From contig WFTQ01000089.1 in assembly GCA_015485355.1 (NCBI GenBank), positions 1 to 54,263 on the forward strand: DNA of 54,263 nt. Direction: 5' to 3'. The DNA comes from a bacterium (lineage in GTDB: Bacteria > Calditrichota > Calditrichia > RBG-13-44-9 > J042). The translations under genes and the position numbers were made by a program. Below, piece by piece: positions 34,126 to 43,627 of this stretch; position 1 is the stretch's first letter; each line of letters opens with the position of its first letter. The notes under the pieces are model-generated. The model searched no databases and was not told the DNA's origin. It worked only from the letters and a program-made list of their open reading frames with translations.

Positions 34126-35471
34126 GGGTGTAACGCTCCTCTTTGATAGTGGTGGATTAAGTCGTTCCAAACGGCCTGCAGGATTTTTTGAGTGGCTCCG
34201 CTGTTTTCCCGGGCAATTTCTCGGGCACGCCGCCCTTTGCCTGTGCGGAGATTGCTGTTGGTCAACAATTCCTTCAGCCAATAGGCTATCTCCGCGGCAT
34301 TATGCACCTCCACCGCCGCACCGTCGGCCTTCAACAATTGCGCCTCGTGAGAATGTTGATGGACGGGACCAAACAGCACGGGGATACCATACGCCGCGGG
34401 TTCCAGCACATTATGGACGTTTTGTTTGAAGCTTCCCCCCACATAGGCCACCCAGGCCAGGGAATATAAATTGGCTAATATACCGATGCGGTCGACTACA
34501 ATAAACGGTTGGGACCGATAGTGCTCCAACCGGGAGAACCGGATCACCCCATGGTGTTGTAAAACGGCCTCGATCCGCCGCAGGTGTTCCTGGGTGGGTT
34601 CATGGGGACAAATGATACTCAGCAGATCGGGCACTTGCTGACGTACCGAAACCAGCGCGGGCAACAGATGTTCCTCGTCTTCCGGCCAGGTACTGCCCGC
34701 CACCAAAACGGGCCTGTTGCGGTAAATCACCTCCGGAAGCAGCGCCTTTTGTCGGGACTCCTGCGCCCGGTACAACACCTGGTCGTACTTGGTATCCCCT
34801 ACAACCTGGACTCTGTCCCGATCCACCCATTGCCGGAAACGTTCTTCATCCCGAGGGGAAACCGCCAGAATACGGGTAAAATGCCGATACACCCTGCGAT
34901 TGAACAGCCCCATAGGAAAACCCAGACGCCCCGAATCGGCATGCAAGGAGGCATTCACTAAGAAGACAGGGATTCCCAGTCGCCGGGCCACCCAGATTTG
35001 AGCGGGCCAAACATCATGCCGCGAAATTAGCAACGCATAAGGGGATAACCTGCGGAACATTCGGTAAACCGGCCACCAGATATCGAAAGGGGCATAAACA
35101 AACAGGTCGACCCCGGGAAACTCCCGGACGTTTTCGTAACCCGAAGGGGAAAAAAACATCACCACGATTCGGCAGCGGGCATCCTTTTCCTTCAATGCCG
35201 TTATCAGCGGTTTAACGTGTTCAAACTCGCCCATCGAGGCGCAATGGAACAAAAAGAGCGGCGCCTTTTGAGAAGAACCTTGTTGCCCAAACCGCCGGAT
35301 CTTCCCTGCGGTACGGTATCGGCCCAGAACCCCCGCCCGAACTTTCGGATGAAACAGGGCTCCCAGATGAGCCAAAATGATCAATACCGGTGCTATCATC
35401 CAATTGTATATCAGAAACCAAAAGCCGTCCAGCATAAGTCGTCCGGGTTTATCCGGTTCCCTGTTATTCAT
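34122..35471 (-). CDS. waaA: 3-deoxy-D-manno-octulosonic acid (Kdo) transferase, 449 aa
   Basis: Transfers Kdo from CMP-Kdo to lipid IVA in LPS inner-core synthesis, at the cytoplasmic face of the inner membrane. The catalytic glutamate is E82 in H-C-A-S-M-G-E-F-E-H-V-K-P-L. The C-terminal domain has A-G-S-T-W-P-E-D-E-E and Y-V-G-G-S-F-K-Q-N-V-H-N-V-L-E-P-A. An N-terminal hydrophobic helix (16-40) anchors it. A start at codon 13 is possible. It overlaps rsgA by 8 nt upstream and the protease by 4 nt downstream. Confidence 0.95.
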   Translation of the reverse strand: MNNREPDKPGRLMLDGFWFLIYNWMIAPVLIILAHLGALFHPKVRAGVLGRYRTAGKIRRFGQQGSSQKAPLFLFHCASMGEFEHVKPLITALKEKDARCRIVVMFFSPSGYENVREFPGVDLFVYAPFDIWWPVYRMFRRLSPYALLISRHDVWPAQIWVARRLGIPVFLVNASLHADSGRLGFPMGLFNRRVYRHFTRILAVSPRDEERFRQWVDRDRVQVVGDTKYDQVLYRAQESRQKALLPEVIYRNRPVLVAGSTWPEDEEHLLPALVSVRQQVPDLLSIICPHEPTQEHLRRIEAVLQHHGVIRFSRLEHYRSQPFIVVDRIGILANLYSLAWVAYVGGSFKQNVHNVLEPAAYGIPVLFGPVHQHSHEAQLLKADGAAVEVHNAAEIAYWLKELLTNSNLRTGKGRRAREIARENSGATQKILQAVWNDLIHHYQRGALHP

Positions 35472-36396
35472 AGGGAGCCGATTTTAAACTGGTGTAAATA
35501 TTCAGATAATTCCGGTACCGCTCGGGAAATATATTGTTTTTCTTCACCGCCTCTTTCACGGCGCAGCCCGGTTCATGAATGTGCAGGCAGTCGGCAAATT
35601 GGCATCGGCCTTCGTAGTGACGGAATTCAATGAAATACTTCTTCAAATCTTTTTTGTAGATACCCCAAAGCCCCAATTCACGGATTCCTGGCGTATCGAT
35701 GACATAGCCGCCAAAGGAAAGGGGAAAAAGCTGCACCACCGTGGTGGTATGCTGCCCCTTCCCGGTTTTCCGGCTGACCGTTTGCACCTTGATGTCCAGT
35801 CCCGGTTCAATGGCTTTGATTAAAGAACTTTTTCCCACCCCGGAATGCCCTACCAGCGCGGTGACCCGATTCTTTAAGACCTCCTTCACCCGGTCCAAAC
35901 CTTCTCCTTGAACGGCCGAGGTGAAAAAGGTGGGATAACCCAGGTGGTTGTAATAATCGTAATAGGCCCGAAACGCCTCGGCCGAGGCCAGGTCGATTTT
36001 ATGGATACAAACCAGGGCCTGCAGTCGATTTTTCTCCGCAATGACCAAGTAGCGGTCCAGCAATCCCGATTTAAACGTCGGTTGTCTGGCCGACATGATG
36101 ATTAAGATTTGGTCGACATTGGTGGCAATGATGTGTTCTTGATGGGCCCGGCTTTCGATGCTGCGGGACAACCGCGACCGACGGGGCAGGATCTCCTGAA
36201 TGACCCCCTCATTTTCCCCCACAAACTCCACGGTAACATCATCGCCTACCCGCACCACCGAATATTCTGTATCTTCGGCCGCCAACCTTCCCCGAATCAC
36301 GCACGGAATGATCCGACCCTCGACGAAAACATCATAAGTCTTTCGGGTAACCTTTAAGACCTTACCGGTTTTCAGCTGAACGGATGCGTTTCCCAT
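35464..36396 (-). CDS. rsgA: small ribosomal subunit biogenesis GTPase RsgA, 310 aa
   Basis: A circularly permuted GTPase acting in late 30S assembly. An N-terminal OB-fold (1-75) precedes the permuted G-domain: G4 H-K-I-D (132-135), G1 G-H-S-G-V-G-K-S (183-190) and G3 D-T-P-G (234-237). The C-terminal zinc site has C265, C270, H272 and C278, all present. It lies 6 nt after the PBP gene and overlaps waaA by 8 nt, so it is inside an envelope operon. Confidence 0.97.
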   Translation of the reverse strand: MGNASVQLKTGKVLKVTRKTYDVFVEGRIIPCVIRGRLAAEDTEYSVVRVGDDVTVEFVGENEGVIQEILPRRSRLSRSIESRAHQEHIIATNVDQILIIMSARQPTFKSGLLDRYLVIAEKNRLQALVCIHKIDLASAEAFRAYYDYYNHLGYPTFFTSAVQGEGLDRVKEVLKNRVTALVGHSGVGKSSLIKAIEPGLDIKVQTVSRKTGKGQHTTTVVQLFPLSFGGYVIDTPGIRELGLWGIYKKDLKKYFIEFRHYEGRCQFADCLHIHEPGCAVKEAVKKNNIFPERYRNYLNIYTSLKSAPYE

Positions 36397-36402
36397 TACA
36401 CC

Positions 36403-38523
36403 TCAGAAAAAGATCTTTTTCTTCTTCGATCGCTTTCGGGGACCCTGATGCACTTCACAGGTTTCCGTGGGCTTATATTTAACGTTGAACACCTCTTTAA
36501 CGACCCGGGGACAAAAATTGGTGGCAATCTGGCCGGTGTCTTCACAAATGGAGAGCCGGATGACGTCGGGTGGTTGTTTAAAGGGTTGGTGGGTCAGTTT
36601 CAGGGTATCGTACACACATTTCATAAAATTGGCCCAGAATGGCAGTGCGGCCGCGGAACCGGTTTGTCCGGGTCCCAATTTCATTTCCGGATCATCCAGA
36701 CCGACCCACACCCCCGCCGTCAGGTGCGGGGTGAACCCCACAAACCAGGCATCGGTGTAATCGTTGGTGGTTCCGGTCTTCCCGGCGGCCGGCGCATAAA
36801 ACTGAAACCGCCAGCGCAGGCTTCCACCGGTTCCTCGGTTGACCACATCCTCCAGCATGTTGGTCATAATGTAGGCCGTGGCGCGGCTGAGCACCTCCCG
36901 CCGACGAGGATGGGTCTCGTAAATCACATTTCCATACCGATCTTCAATGCGGGTAATGGCCACAGGCTCCACCCGAATGCCCTGGTTGGCAAACACCCCG
37001 AAGGCGCTCACCAGTTCCAGGGGGATGACCTCCGAACTGCCCACCGCCAAACTGGGAAAAGGCCGTAGTGGAGTGGAAACGCCCAACCGACGGGCATACT
37101 CGACCGCCGCCCGGGGGCCGATTTCCAGAATCAAATGAACGGCAATCAAGTTAATGGATTTGCGCAACCCTTCCCTCAGCGTGGTAGGCCCCCCAAAGGT
37201 ACGATCAAAGTTTTCCGGATCCCAGCGTGTTCCATCGGGATTGTTGACCACCACCGGTTGATTGAGCAACTTAAAGGCGGGGGAATACCCGTTATCGACG
37301 GCCGCCGTATAAAGAAAAGGCTTGAAGGCCGATCCCGGCTGACGGCGGGCCTGAACCGCCCGGTTAAATTTCGACTCCGTAAAATCCCGACCCCCCACCA
37401 TGGCCAGAATATGCCCATTGTGATGATCGATGGCTACAAAAGCAATTTGCACCCGAGACTTGCGCTCGAAGACGGAATCGGGCACTTCATGTTCCTGTTT
37501 CCATTTCCACAGATTTTTCCGCACCCGCTCCTGAAGAACCGGCATAAACCCGGCAACGGCAGAATCCATGCAGGCCTGGACCACCGTGTTCAGGGTCGTG
37601 TAAACATTCAGGCCGTCTTCGTACACATTCACTCCCAGTGAATCCTGCAAATCATTCAGTTGCTGACGAACATACTCCGTGAAATAGGGGGCCACCTTGC
37701 TATACTCTTCGATGGGATGAACCGTTACCGGCAGTGCTTTTAAGCTATCGTATTCTGCATCGGACAAATATCCACAAACCTTCATATTGTACAGCACCAG
37801 ATTGCGGCGTTGCCGGGCCCGGTCGGGATGATTGATGGGAGAATAATAGGCCGGCGATTTCAACAGGGCGATCAGGATGGCGCTTTCTTCCACCGCCAGT
37901 TCACTGGCATGTTTACCAAAATACCGCCGGGCGGCACTTTCGACCCCATATACCCCATGACCAAAATAGGCCTGGTTGAAATACATCTCCAAAATCTCTT
38001 GTTTCGAATAGGTGCGTTCAATTTGAATCGCCGTTAAAATTTCCCGCAATTTTCGATTGATGTTTTTCCGGAAACCGATCTTTTTGGTATAAAGATTGCG
38101 GGCCAGTTGCATGGTAATGGTACTGAAACCCTGACGAAAACTGAGGGTAATAATATCCACGAACACGGCTTTGGGGATTCGCTTGATGTTAATGCCCCAA
38201 TGGTCATAAAATTCGCGGTCTTCGGTGGCCAGAAGCGCTTGAACCGTATGTTCGGGAATTTGCTCGTAGGGAACATAAATGCGTTTAAAGGTAAACAATT
38301 CGTGAATGAGCTGTCCATCCGCCGAATAAATGCGGGTTACCAATGCAGGATTGATGTTTTCCAGCTCCGTGAGGCTGGGCATGCCCCGGCTTAAGTAAGC
38401 AATATACCCCAGGGCAAAGAGGGTCAAAAAGACCACCCCGCTCACGAGCGGATGCTTCCACATAAAAGAAAGCACCGATCGACGGCGGGGACGGGGTTCG
38501 GCTTGCTGGGAGTTCGGACTCAT
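36403..38523 (-). CDS. bifunctional penicillin-binding protein 1A, 706 aa
   Basis: A class A PBP that polymerises and cross-links peptidoglycan. It has a membrane anchor at 21-44 and a GT51 transglycosylase domain with catalytic E101 (A-T-E-D-R-E-F-Y-D-H-W-G) and G-F-S-T-I-T-M-Q-L-A-R-N (132-143). The transpeptidase domain has S398-A-F-K401, S456-I-N458 and K582-T-G. The Lys-rich end R-S-K-K-K-K-I-F-F is unusual. It is the first gene of the minus-strand operon with rsgA, waaA and the protease. Confidence 0.95.
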   Translation of the reverse strand: MSPNSQQAEPRPRRRSVLSFMWKHPLVSGVVFLTLFALGYIAYLSRGMPSLTELENINPALVTRIYSADGQLIHELFTFKRIYVPYEQIPEHTVQALLATEDREFYDHWGINIKRIPKAVFVDIITLSFRQGFSTITMQLARNLYTKKIGFRKNINRKLREILTAIQIERTYSKQEILEMYFNQAYFGHGVYGVESAARRYFGKHASELAVEESAILIALLKSPAYYSPINHPDRARQRRNLVLYNMKVCGYLSDAEYDSLKALPVTVHPIEEYSKVAPYFTEYVRQQLNDLQDSLGVNVYEDGLNVYTTLNTVVQACMDSAVAGFMPVLQERVRKNLWKWKQEHEVPDSVFERKSRVQIAFVAIDHHNGHILAMVGGRDFTESKFNRAVQARRQPGSAFKPFLYTAAVDNGYSPAFKLLNQPVVVNNPDGTRWDPENFDRTFGGPTTLREGLRKSINLIAVHLILEIGPRAAVEYARRLGVSTPLRPFPSLAVGSSEVIPLELVSAFGVFANQGIRVEPVAITRIEDRYGNVIYETHPRRREVLSRATAYIMTNMLEDVVNRGTGGSLRWRFQFYAPAAGKTGTTNDYTDAWFVGFTPHLTAGVWVGLDDPEMKLGPGQTGSAAALPFWANFMKCVYDTLKLTHQPFKQPPDVIRLSICEDTGQIATNFCPRVVKEVFNVKYKPTETCEVHQGPRKRSKKKKIFF

Positions 38524-38772
38524 ACAATCGTTTCGTTTTGATTTTCGGGAATCTATACGCCTGGAACTCCTTTTGGTTCGAAGCTATATACAGTATAAAC
38601 AGGAAATCAAAAATTAGGAGCTGCGAAATTTGAATGCAAGCGCAATTTGAGAACGAAAGAGGGAAAATTGAATATTTTTAAAGGATTTAAGAATTTTCTA
38701 CTTGTGTTCAGGAATATTGGGACTTTAACTTTAATTTTTAGACTCTTTCATCAGAATGGTTGAGAAAGCTCT

Positions 38773-40458
38773 ATGAAAACCGCTCGATTTACGGTTGGTT
38801 TATTGGTCATCACCCTCTGGCTGGGGGGCTGCGCTTCGGCACCCAGGTTGAAAAAAGAAACCCCGCCCCCGATCGATGCCAATAAGAAAAAGGCGGCCGA
38901 CTATTACCTGTCCGGGGCCTTATACGACTTCCAGGATCAATACGAACGCGCTCTGCTGGAATATTTCCAGGCACTGGTGTACGATTCCACCTCCGCCCAA
39001 ATCCTGAAGGCCATCGGCCGAGACTTTCTTCGTACCCGACGCTTCGAAAGCGCTATCGAATATCTGAAGAAGGCCTACCATTATAATCCCCAGGACAAAG
39101 AAACCATCTATTATCTGGCCGAAGCACATTTCAACAACCGAAACCTCCTCGCGGCCACCCGCTACTTCGAAAAGTATCTGGAAATCGACCCCTACAACCT
39201 GATGGTGCAAAATAACCTGGCCTATCTGTATACTCAACTGGGAGACACCGATAAACTCATCCGATTGCGGGAAAAACAACTGGAATTATCCGGATTCTCC
39301 CAGGAAGCGGTTCTTCAGCTGTATCGTTTGTATTTAAAGACCGAACAGTACGACCGGGCCGAAGCGTTGGCGCGCAAATTGGTGGAAACACATCCCCGGT
39401 TGCCCAATGGTTGGCTCTTGCTGGGCAATTTGTATGAACTGAAAGACGACACCACCGCGGCCATTCGATCGTACCGTCAGGCCCTCCAATTAAACACGGA
39501 AAACAAACAGGCCATCCTGCAATTGTATCGCATCCACCGAGCCACACGGGACTGGAAAGGGATGGTGCAGACCTTCGAGCAAATCTACCGCATCGATACG
39601 ACCAACGTACAGGTGCGCTTGATTCTTTCGGAAGGATATCTGTTTTTAAAACAGTATGACGATGCCAAGCGCATTTTGCGGCCCCTGTCCAGGGATGAAC
39701 ACATCCGGGAACAGGCCCTGGAAATGTTGGGACGCATTGCCTCCGACGAAAAAAACTACCCGGAAGCCGAAAACTATTTCAAGGAACTCACCCGGATAAA
39801 TCCCCAAAACAAATTCGGGTGGTTTTATCTGGCCCTTCTTTACAATCAGCAAAAACGTTTTCAGGAAAGTTTACGGGTTCTCCAAACGGCCTTAGAAAAC
39901 ATCCGGAACGATGCCGATCTGCTGGGCCTTTACGGTTCCACATTAAGCCAATTAAAACGAGACCAGGAAGCCCTGGACATTCTGGAACGCGCCAACCGGT
40001 TGGATCCTAAGAACCTCAACACCATTGTTTCCCTGGGGATTATTTACGACCGTTTGAAAATGCATCAGAAATCCGACTCCCTTTACGAGGCCGCTCTTCT
40101 CCTGTATCCGGACTATCCTCTCATCCTGAACAATTACAGCTATTCGCTGTGTGAGCGGGAAATCCAACTGGAACGAGCCTTAAAAATGGCCAAAAAGGCC
40201 CTGGAACAAGAACCGGAAAACGGCGCTTTTCTGGATACCGTCGGTTGGATCTATTACAAAATGGGGGATTACCAGACGGCGTTAAAGTACATTTTAAAAG
40301 CCATCGAACTGCGGGAAGACAGCCCGGAAGTGATCGAGCATCTGGGCGATGTGTACTACAAACTGGGCAATACGGAGGAGGCCCGAAAATACTGGGAAAA
40401 AGCGCTCGAAAAAGACCCATCCAATCAACAGCTAAAAGAGAAACTTCAGAATTTATGA
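38773..40458 (+). CDS. TPR-repeat lipoprotein, 561 aa
   Basis: The signal peptide ends in a lipobox L-G-G-C20. The rest is essentially TPR repeats (roughly 14), for example A-L-L-E-Y-F-Q-A-L-V-Y-D-S-T and A-R-K-Y-W-E-K-A-L-E-K-D-P-S, from about residue 45 to the end. It is anchored in the periplasm and likely a scaffold. It is followed with an ATGA overlap by a LolB/DUF4292-like lipoprotein, a pair seen repeatedly in FCB genomes, so a joint role in lipoprotein or LPS handling is plausible. It faces the PBP gene across a 249-nt AT-rich divergent region with no promoter I would assert. Confidence 0.87.
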   Translation: MKTARFTVGLLVITLWLGGCASAPRLKKETPPPIDANKKKAADYYLSGALYDFQDQYERALLEYFQALVYDSTSAQILKAIGRDFLRTRRFESAIEYLKKAYHYNPQDKETIYYLAEAHFNNRNLLAATRYFEKYLEIDPYNLMVQNNLAYLYTQLGDTDKLIRLREKQLELSGFSQEAVLQLYRLYLKTEQYDRAEALARKLVETHPRLPNGWLLLGNLYELKDDTTAAIRSYRQALQLNTENKQAILQLYRIHRATRDWKGMVQTFEQIYRIDTTNVQVRLILSEGYLFLKQYDDAKRILRPLSRDEHIREQALEMLGRIASDEKNYPEAENYFKELTRINPQNKFGWFYLALLYNQQKRFQESLRVLQTALENIRNDADLLGLYGSTLSQLKRDQEALDILERANRLDPKNLNTIVSLGIIYDRLKMHQKSDSLYEAALLLYPDYPLILNNYSYSLCEREIQLERALKMAKKALEQEPENGAFLDTVGWIYYKMGDYQTALKYILKAIELREDSPEVIEHLGDVYYKLGNTEEARKYWEKALEKDPSNQQLKEKLQNL

Positions 40459-41216
40459 CGTGGCCCCTGAGGACGATCGCCCTGCTCGCTTTAATAGCCG
40501 GCTGTGCGGCACCGCTCAAACGGCAAACCATTGCCCCCTTCGTTCGAGAACCGGCACGCTGGCCGGAAGCCTACCAGAACAACTTTCGCCGGATCCACAC
40601 CTTTGAGGGGACAGCCAGACTCACCATCGAATCGCCTCGGGTAAACGGGCATGTCAACATCCGGGTAATCTGGGTTGCGCCGGACACCCTGTTTGTTCAG
40701 GCCGAAGGGGCTTTGGGTATAAACGTGGGGAAAATCTTTATCGGCAAACAGCGTTTTATCATCTATAATGAATACGATAATCAATACATTGCCGGGGAAT
40801 TGAGCAATCGATACCTGGCCCGTTTCCTGGATACCGATTTTAGTCTGCACGACCTGCAATCGGCTCTCTTAGGGAAACCCCCGATCCCGCTTTCGGGCTT
40901 GCAACCGGCAGATACCAGCCGCGGGATTTTTACTCGCCAGGAGGGAGAAGTGAAATACCGGTTGGTGGTCGATCCTCAAACCGGACTCCTTGAAAAATGG
41001 GAAATGATACGTCGGGGAAGAGTGGTCGCCCGGATGGCCTTTCAACGATATCGCAATCAGGATGGGATTTATCTGCCCCGTCTCATTCGTTTCACCCGTC
41101 CCGAATACCAGGAACGCATTACCGTGTTTTACAAAACCATTCAAATCAATCGACCGATCCCCCCGAAGCATTACACCATCACCATAAAAGCGAAGGCCAA
41201 ACAACTAAACCTGTAA
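40455..41216 (+). CDS. LolB/DUF4292-like lipoprotein, 253 aa
   Basis: The start at 40455 (ATGA overlap with the TPR gene) gives a lipoprotein signal with lipobox ending at C17 (I-A-G-C). The mature part is a half-barrel of strands, for example F-E-G-T-A-R-L-T-I-E-S-P and V-N-I-R-V-I-W-V-A-P-D-T-L-F-V-Q-A-E-G, as in LolB and DUF4292 proteins that bind lipid. The open frame extends to 40245, but only through the TPR gene. Its role may be to take lipoproteins or glycolipids at the outer membrane, but this is inference. Confidence 0.75.
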   Translation: MTWPLRTIALLALIAGCAAPLKRQTIAPFVREPARWPEAYQNNFRRIHTFEGTARLTIESPRVNGHVNIRVIWVAPDTLFVQAEGALGINVGKIFIGKQRFIIYNEYDNQYIAGELSNRYLARFLDTDFSLHDLQSALLGKPPIPLSGLQPADTSRGIFTRQEGEVKYRLVVDPQTGLLEKWEMIRRGRVVARMAFQRYRNQDGIYLPRLIRFTRPEYQERITVFYKTIQINRPIPPKHYTITIKAKAKQLNL

Positions 41217-41223
41217 GGAGAAA

Positions 41224-42147
41224 ATGGAGCTGAGCGTTGTTATACCGGCTTATAACGAAAAGGAATCGCTTCCGGAGTTATTGGAGAAAACCCACCGGGT
41301 GTTACAGGGGTTGAAGATTTCCTACGAGATCATCGTCGTCGATGATGGCAGTCGAGACGGTACCTTTGAAGCATTGCGACGCCTGAAGTCGCGTTTTCCG
41401 GCGTTGCGGGCCATTCAGTTTCGCCGCAATTACGGAAAAAGCGCCGCTCTGGCCGAAGGATTTCGCTTGGCCCGGGGAGACATTGTCGTAACCATGGATG
41501 CCGATCTGCAGGACGATCCGGAGGAAATCCCCTCTCTTCTCCGAAAACTGAGAGAAGGCTATGACCTGGTTTCGGGTTGGAAAAAGAAACGCCGCGATCC
41601 TCTCACAAAAACCATTCCCTCCAGGCTGTTTAATTATGTCACCGCCCGGGTAACAGGCATTCCCCTTCATGATTTCAATTGCGGACTCAAAGCCTATCGT
41701 TCCGAGGTGATCAAAAGCATTCAGGTGTACGGAGAGTTGCACCGCTTTCTTCCCGTACTGGCCCAGTGGCAGGGCTTTCGTATCGGAGAAGTCCCTGTTC
41801 GGCACCATCCCAGAAAATATGGAAAGACCAAGTTCGGTTTCTCCCGGTTTTTTAACGGCTTTTTTGACCTGATCACGGTGTTGTTTCTAACCCGCTACAA
41901 AACCACCCCCTTGCATATATTCGGTTTGATCGGGTTGGGTGCCTTTACCTTGGGGTTTTTCATCGAATTGTACCTGACCATTTTGTGGTTTATGGGGCAT
42001 AGTATCAGAAACCGCCCCCTGTTTTTTCTGGGCATCCTCTTGATCATCGTCGGTGTCCAATTCGTCGTGCTGGGATTGCTGGGTGAAATGCTCTCGGCCA
42101 ATTTTGCCGAAAACATGGAATATTCCATTAAAGACCGCATCGATTAG
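41224..42147 (+). CDS. GT2 glycosyltransferase with two C-terminal membrane helices (DPM/GtrB-like), 307 aa
   Basis: The N-terminal GT-A domain has V-V-I-P-A-Y-N-E (4-11), V-V-D-D-G-S-R-D-G-T and the metal-binding D-A-D-L-Q-D-D-P. Two hydrophobic helices at about 232-255 and 265-290 resemble GtrB/polyisoprenyl-phosphate hexose synthases, which charge undecaprenyl phosphate with a sugar. It follows the LolB-like gene by 7 nt with AAGGAG. The sugar is unknown. Confidence 0.9.
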   Translation: MELSVVIPAYNEKESLPELLEKTHRVLQGLKISYEIIVVDDGSRDGTFEALRRLKSRFPALRAIQFRRNYGKSAALAEGFRLARGDIVVTMDADLQDDPEEIPSLLRKLREGYDLVSGWKKKRRDPLTKTIPSRLFNYVTARVTGIPLHDFNCGLKAYRSEVIKSIQVYGELHRFLPVLAQWQGFRIGEVPVRHHPRKYGKTKFGFSRFFNGFFDLITVLFLTRYKTTPLHIFGLIGLGAFTLGFFIELYLTILWFMGHSIRNRPLFFLGILLIIVGVQFVVLGLLGEMLSANFAENMEYSIKDRID

Positions 42148-42162
42148 GATAACAACCGACCC

Positions 42163-43200
42163 ATGGGAAGATACCGATTCTATTCGATTATCGTGCCCAC
42201 ATACAATCGGGAAGAAGAGATTCGGGAATTGCTGGACTCTTTTCGCCAACTGGACTTTCCCGCAGATCGATTTGAGTTGATCATTGTAGACGATGGTTCC
42301 ACCGACGGCACCGCCCCGCTGGTGGTGGCCTACCAACAGCAAGTTCCCTTCCACGTAAAACTGATCCGGCAACTTAACCAGGGCCCCGGGGCGGCCCGGA
42401 ACCGGGGAATGGAGGAAGCCCGGGGGGATTTTTTTATTTTCCTGGATTCGGACGTCACCGTTCCCCCCCACTGGCTTACCGTGGTGGATGCCTCCCTGAA
42501 TGCTTACGGTGGCGACGCCTTCGGAGGCCCCGATGCCCATCGGGACGACTTCCCACCGCTGTTAAAAGCCATCAATTACGCCATGACGTCTTTCCTGACC
42601 ACCGGAGGCATTCGCGGTCACGCCCAAAAAAAGATGGGAAAATATCACCCCAGAAGCTTCAACATGGGGGTATCCCGCAAAATCTATCGGAAAATCGGCG
42701 GTTTTAGCAACATCCGTCACGGTCAGGACATTGAATACAGTCATCGAATCGGGCAAAGCGGCGCCCGGATACTGCACATCCCGGAAGCCTACGTATTTCA
42801 TAAACGCCGGACGAGCCTGGTTCAATTCTTCCGGCAGGTATTCAACTTCGGCGTGGCCCGGGTTCGGTTGGCTCAGCTCGATGCCCGACTCCTGGAAGCG
42901 GTCCACCTCCTTCCCGCCCTGGCGGTATTGGGACTGGCATCGCTCCTTCTGGGAGCGTGGATCCACCCCCTTATCGCCCGGTTGACCCTGGCGGCGATAG
43001 GCAGCGCTTTTGCGGCCTTATTGTTGGCCGGGGTTCACGGTGCCTTACGCTACCGGGATGCACGCCTGCTGTTCTTGATCCCCCTTGTGATCCCCATCCA
43101 AATCCTCGGGTATGGCCTGGGATTTCTTGCGGGAGTGTGGTTCCGGATCATTCGCAGGCGAGACGACTACATCGGATTCCGGAAACGCTATTACCAGTAA
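42163..43200 (+). CDS. GT2 glycosyltransferase with C-terminal membrane segments, 345 aa
   Basis: The catalytic domain has I-I-V-P-T-Y-N-R-E-E-E-I, I-V-D-D-G-S-T-D-G-T, G-P-G-A-A-R-N-R-G and the D-x-D-like L-D-S-D-V, with acceptor-side H-G-Q-D-I-E-Y-S-H-R-I-G. Hydrophobic helices at the C-terminus (about 247-320) anchor it. It lies 15 nt after the previous GT2 gene and probably acts on the same glycan. No sugar or acceptor is determinable. Confidence 0.88.
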   Translation: MGRYRFYSIIVPTYNREEEIRELLDSFRQLDFPADRFELIIVDDGSTDGTAPLVVAYQQQVPFHVKLIRQLNQGPGAARNRGMEEARGDFFIFLDSDVTVPPHWLTVVDASLNAYGGDAFGGPDAHRDDFPPLLKAINYAMTSFLTTGGIRGHAQKKMGKYHPRSFNMGVSRKIYRKIGGFSNIRHGQDIEYSHRIGQSGARILHIPEAYVFHKRRTSLVQFFRQVFNFGVARVRLAQLDARLLEAVHLLPALAVLGLASLLLGAWIHPLIARLTLAAIGSAFAALLLAGVHGALRYRDARLLFLIPLVIPIQILGYGLGFLAGVWFRIIRRRDDYIGFRKRYYQ

Positions 43201-43518
43201 ACCAACGCGGCTCTTCCTCCGCAACCATCCTGTTTAACGGAAATATCGCTCCCCACCATCGCATCAGTGGAAAATAAGACTTGTTTCTTTAAAAACAGTA
43301 TTTTCTCACAAAAACGAACGCCCCAAGTATTAACCTGATTCCGTCGCTTTTCCGGGAATGAGAAGGGCAATCCAGCGGCCGGTATCTCTTCACCTTAGAA
43401 ATAGGGAGTCCCTTTTGCAACACCGATGTGGCCATTTGGAAACCCTTTTACCGTTCCTGGAGACGTTGGAATATGGCATTTGCTTAATATTCCCGGTTCT
43501 CCGTACCTAACACCGTCC
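43201..43518. other. leader region ahead of the large protease; nothing further recognised
   Basis: The gap 43201-43627 is 427 nt. No gene is visible in this part. It is mixed-composition sequence with T-rich and A-rich patches (e.g. 43281-43300) that could host promoters. The identifiable signals, a sigma-54-like site and a hairpin, are in the last 110 nt and are listed separately. Confidence 0.5.
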
Positions 43519-43534
43519 TGGCACTGGATTTGTA
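43519..43534 (+). promoter_or_regulatory. sigma-54-like promoter
   Basis: TGGCACT-N4-TTGTA fits the -24/-12 layout (TGGCACG-N4-TTGCA) with the correct spacing; the main departure is T for C in the -12 GC. It would start transcription about 80 nt before the protease gene at 43628. No enhancer-binding-protein gene is adjacent. Confidence 0.35.
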
Positions 43535-43546
43535 AAAAATTCTTAG

Positions 43547-43572
43547 CAGGTGGTGTTTTCTTCAACCACCTG
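43547..43572 (+). promoter_or_regulatory. perfect 8-bp inverted repeat at the presumed transcript start
   Basis: CAGGTGGT (43547-43554) pairs exactly with ACCACCTG (43565-43572), 10-nt T-rich loop. It lies just after the sigma-54-like box, so it could be a 5'-end hairpin stabilising the long mRNA, or an operator. Confidence 0.45.
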
Positions 43573-43627
43573 GTGGGCCAAAAACGTTCAATGCATCTCC
43601 TTCACAAAACTCAGGGAGGTTGATCCG

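Noticed and set aside
38587-38597. TATAC-A-GTATA palindrome between PBP1A and the TPR gene, as a LexA-like operator
   Set aside because: Only an 11-nt AT-rich palindrome; the CTGT...ACAG spacing of a LexA box is absent.
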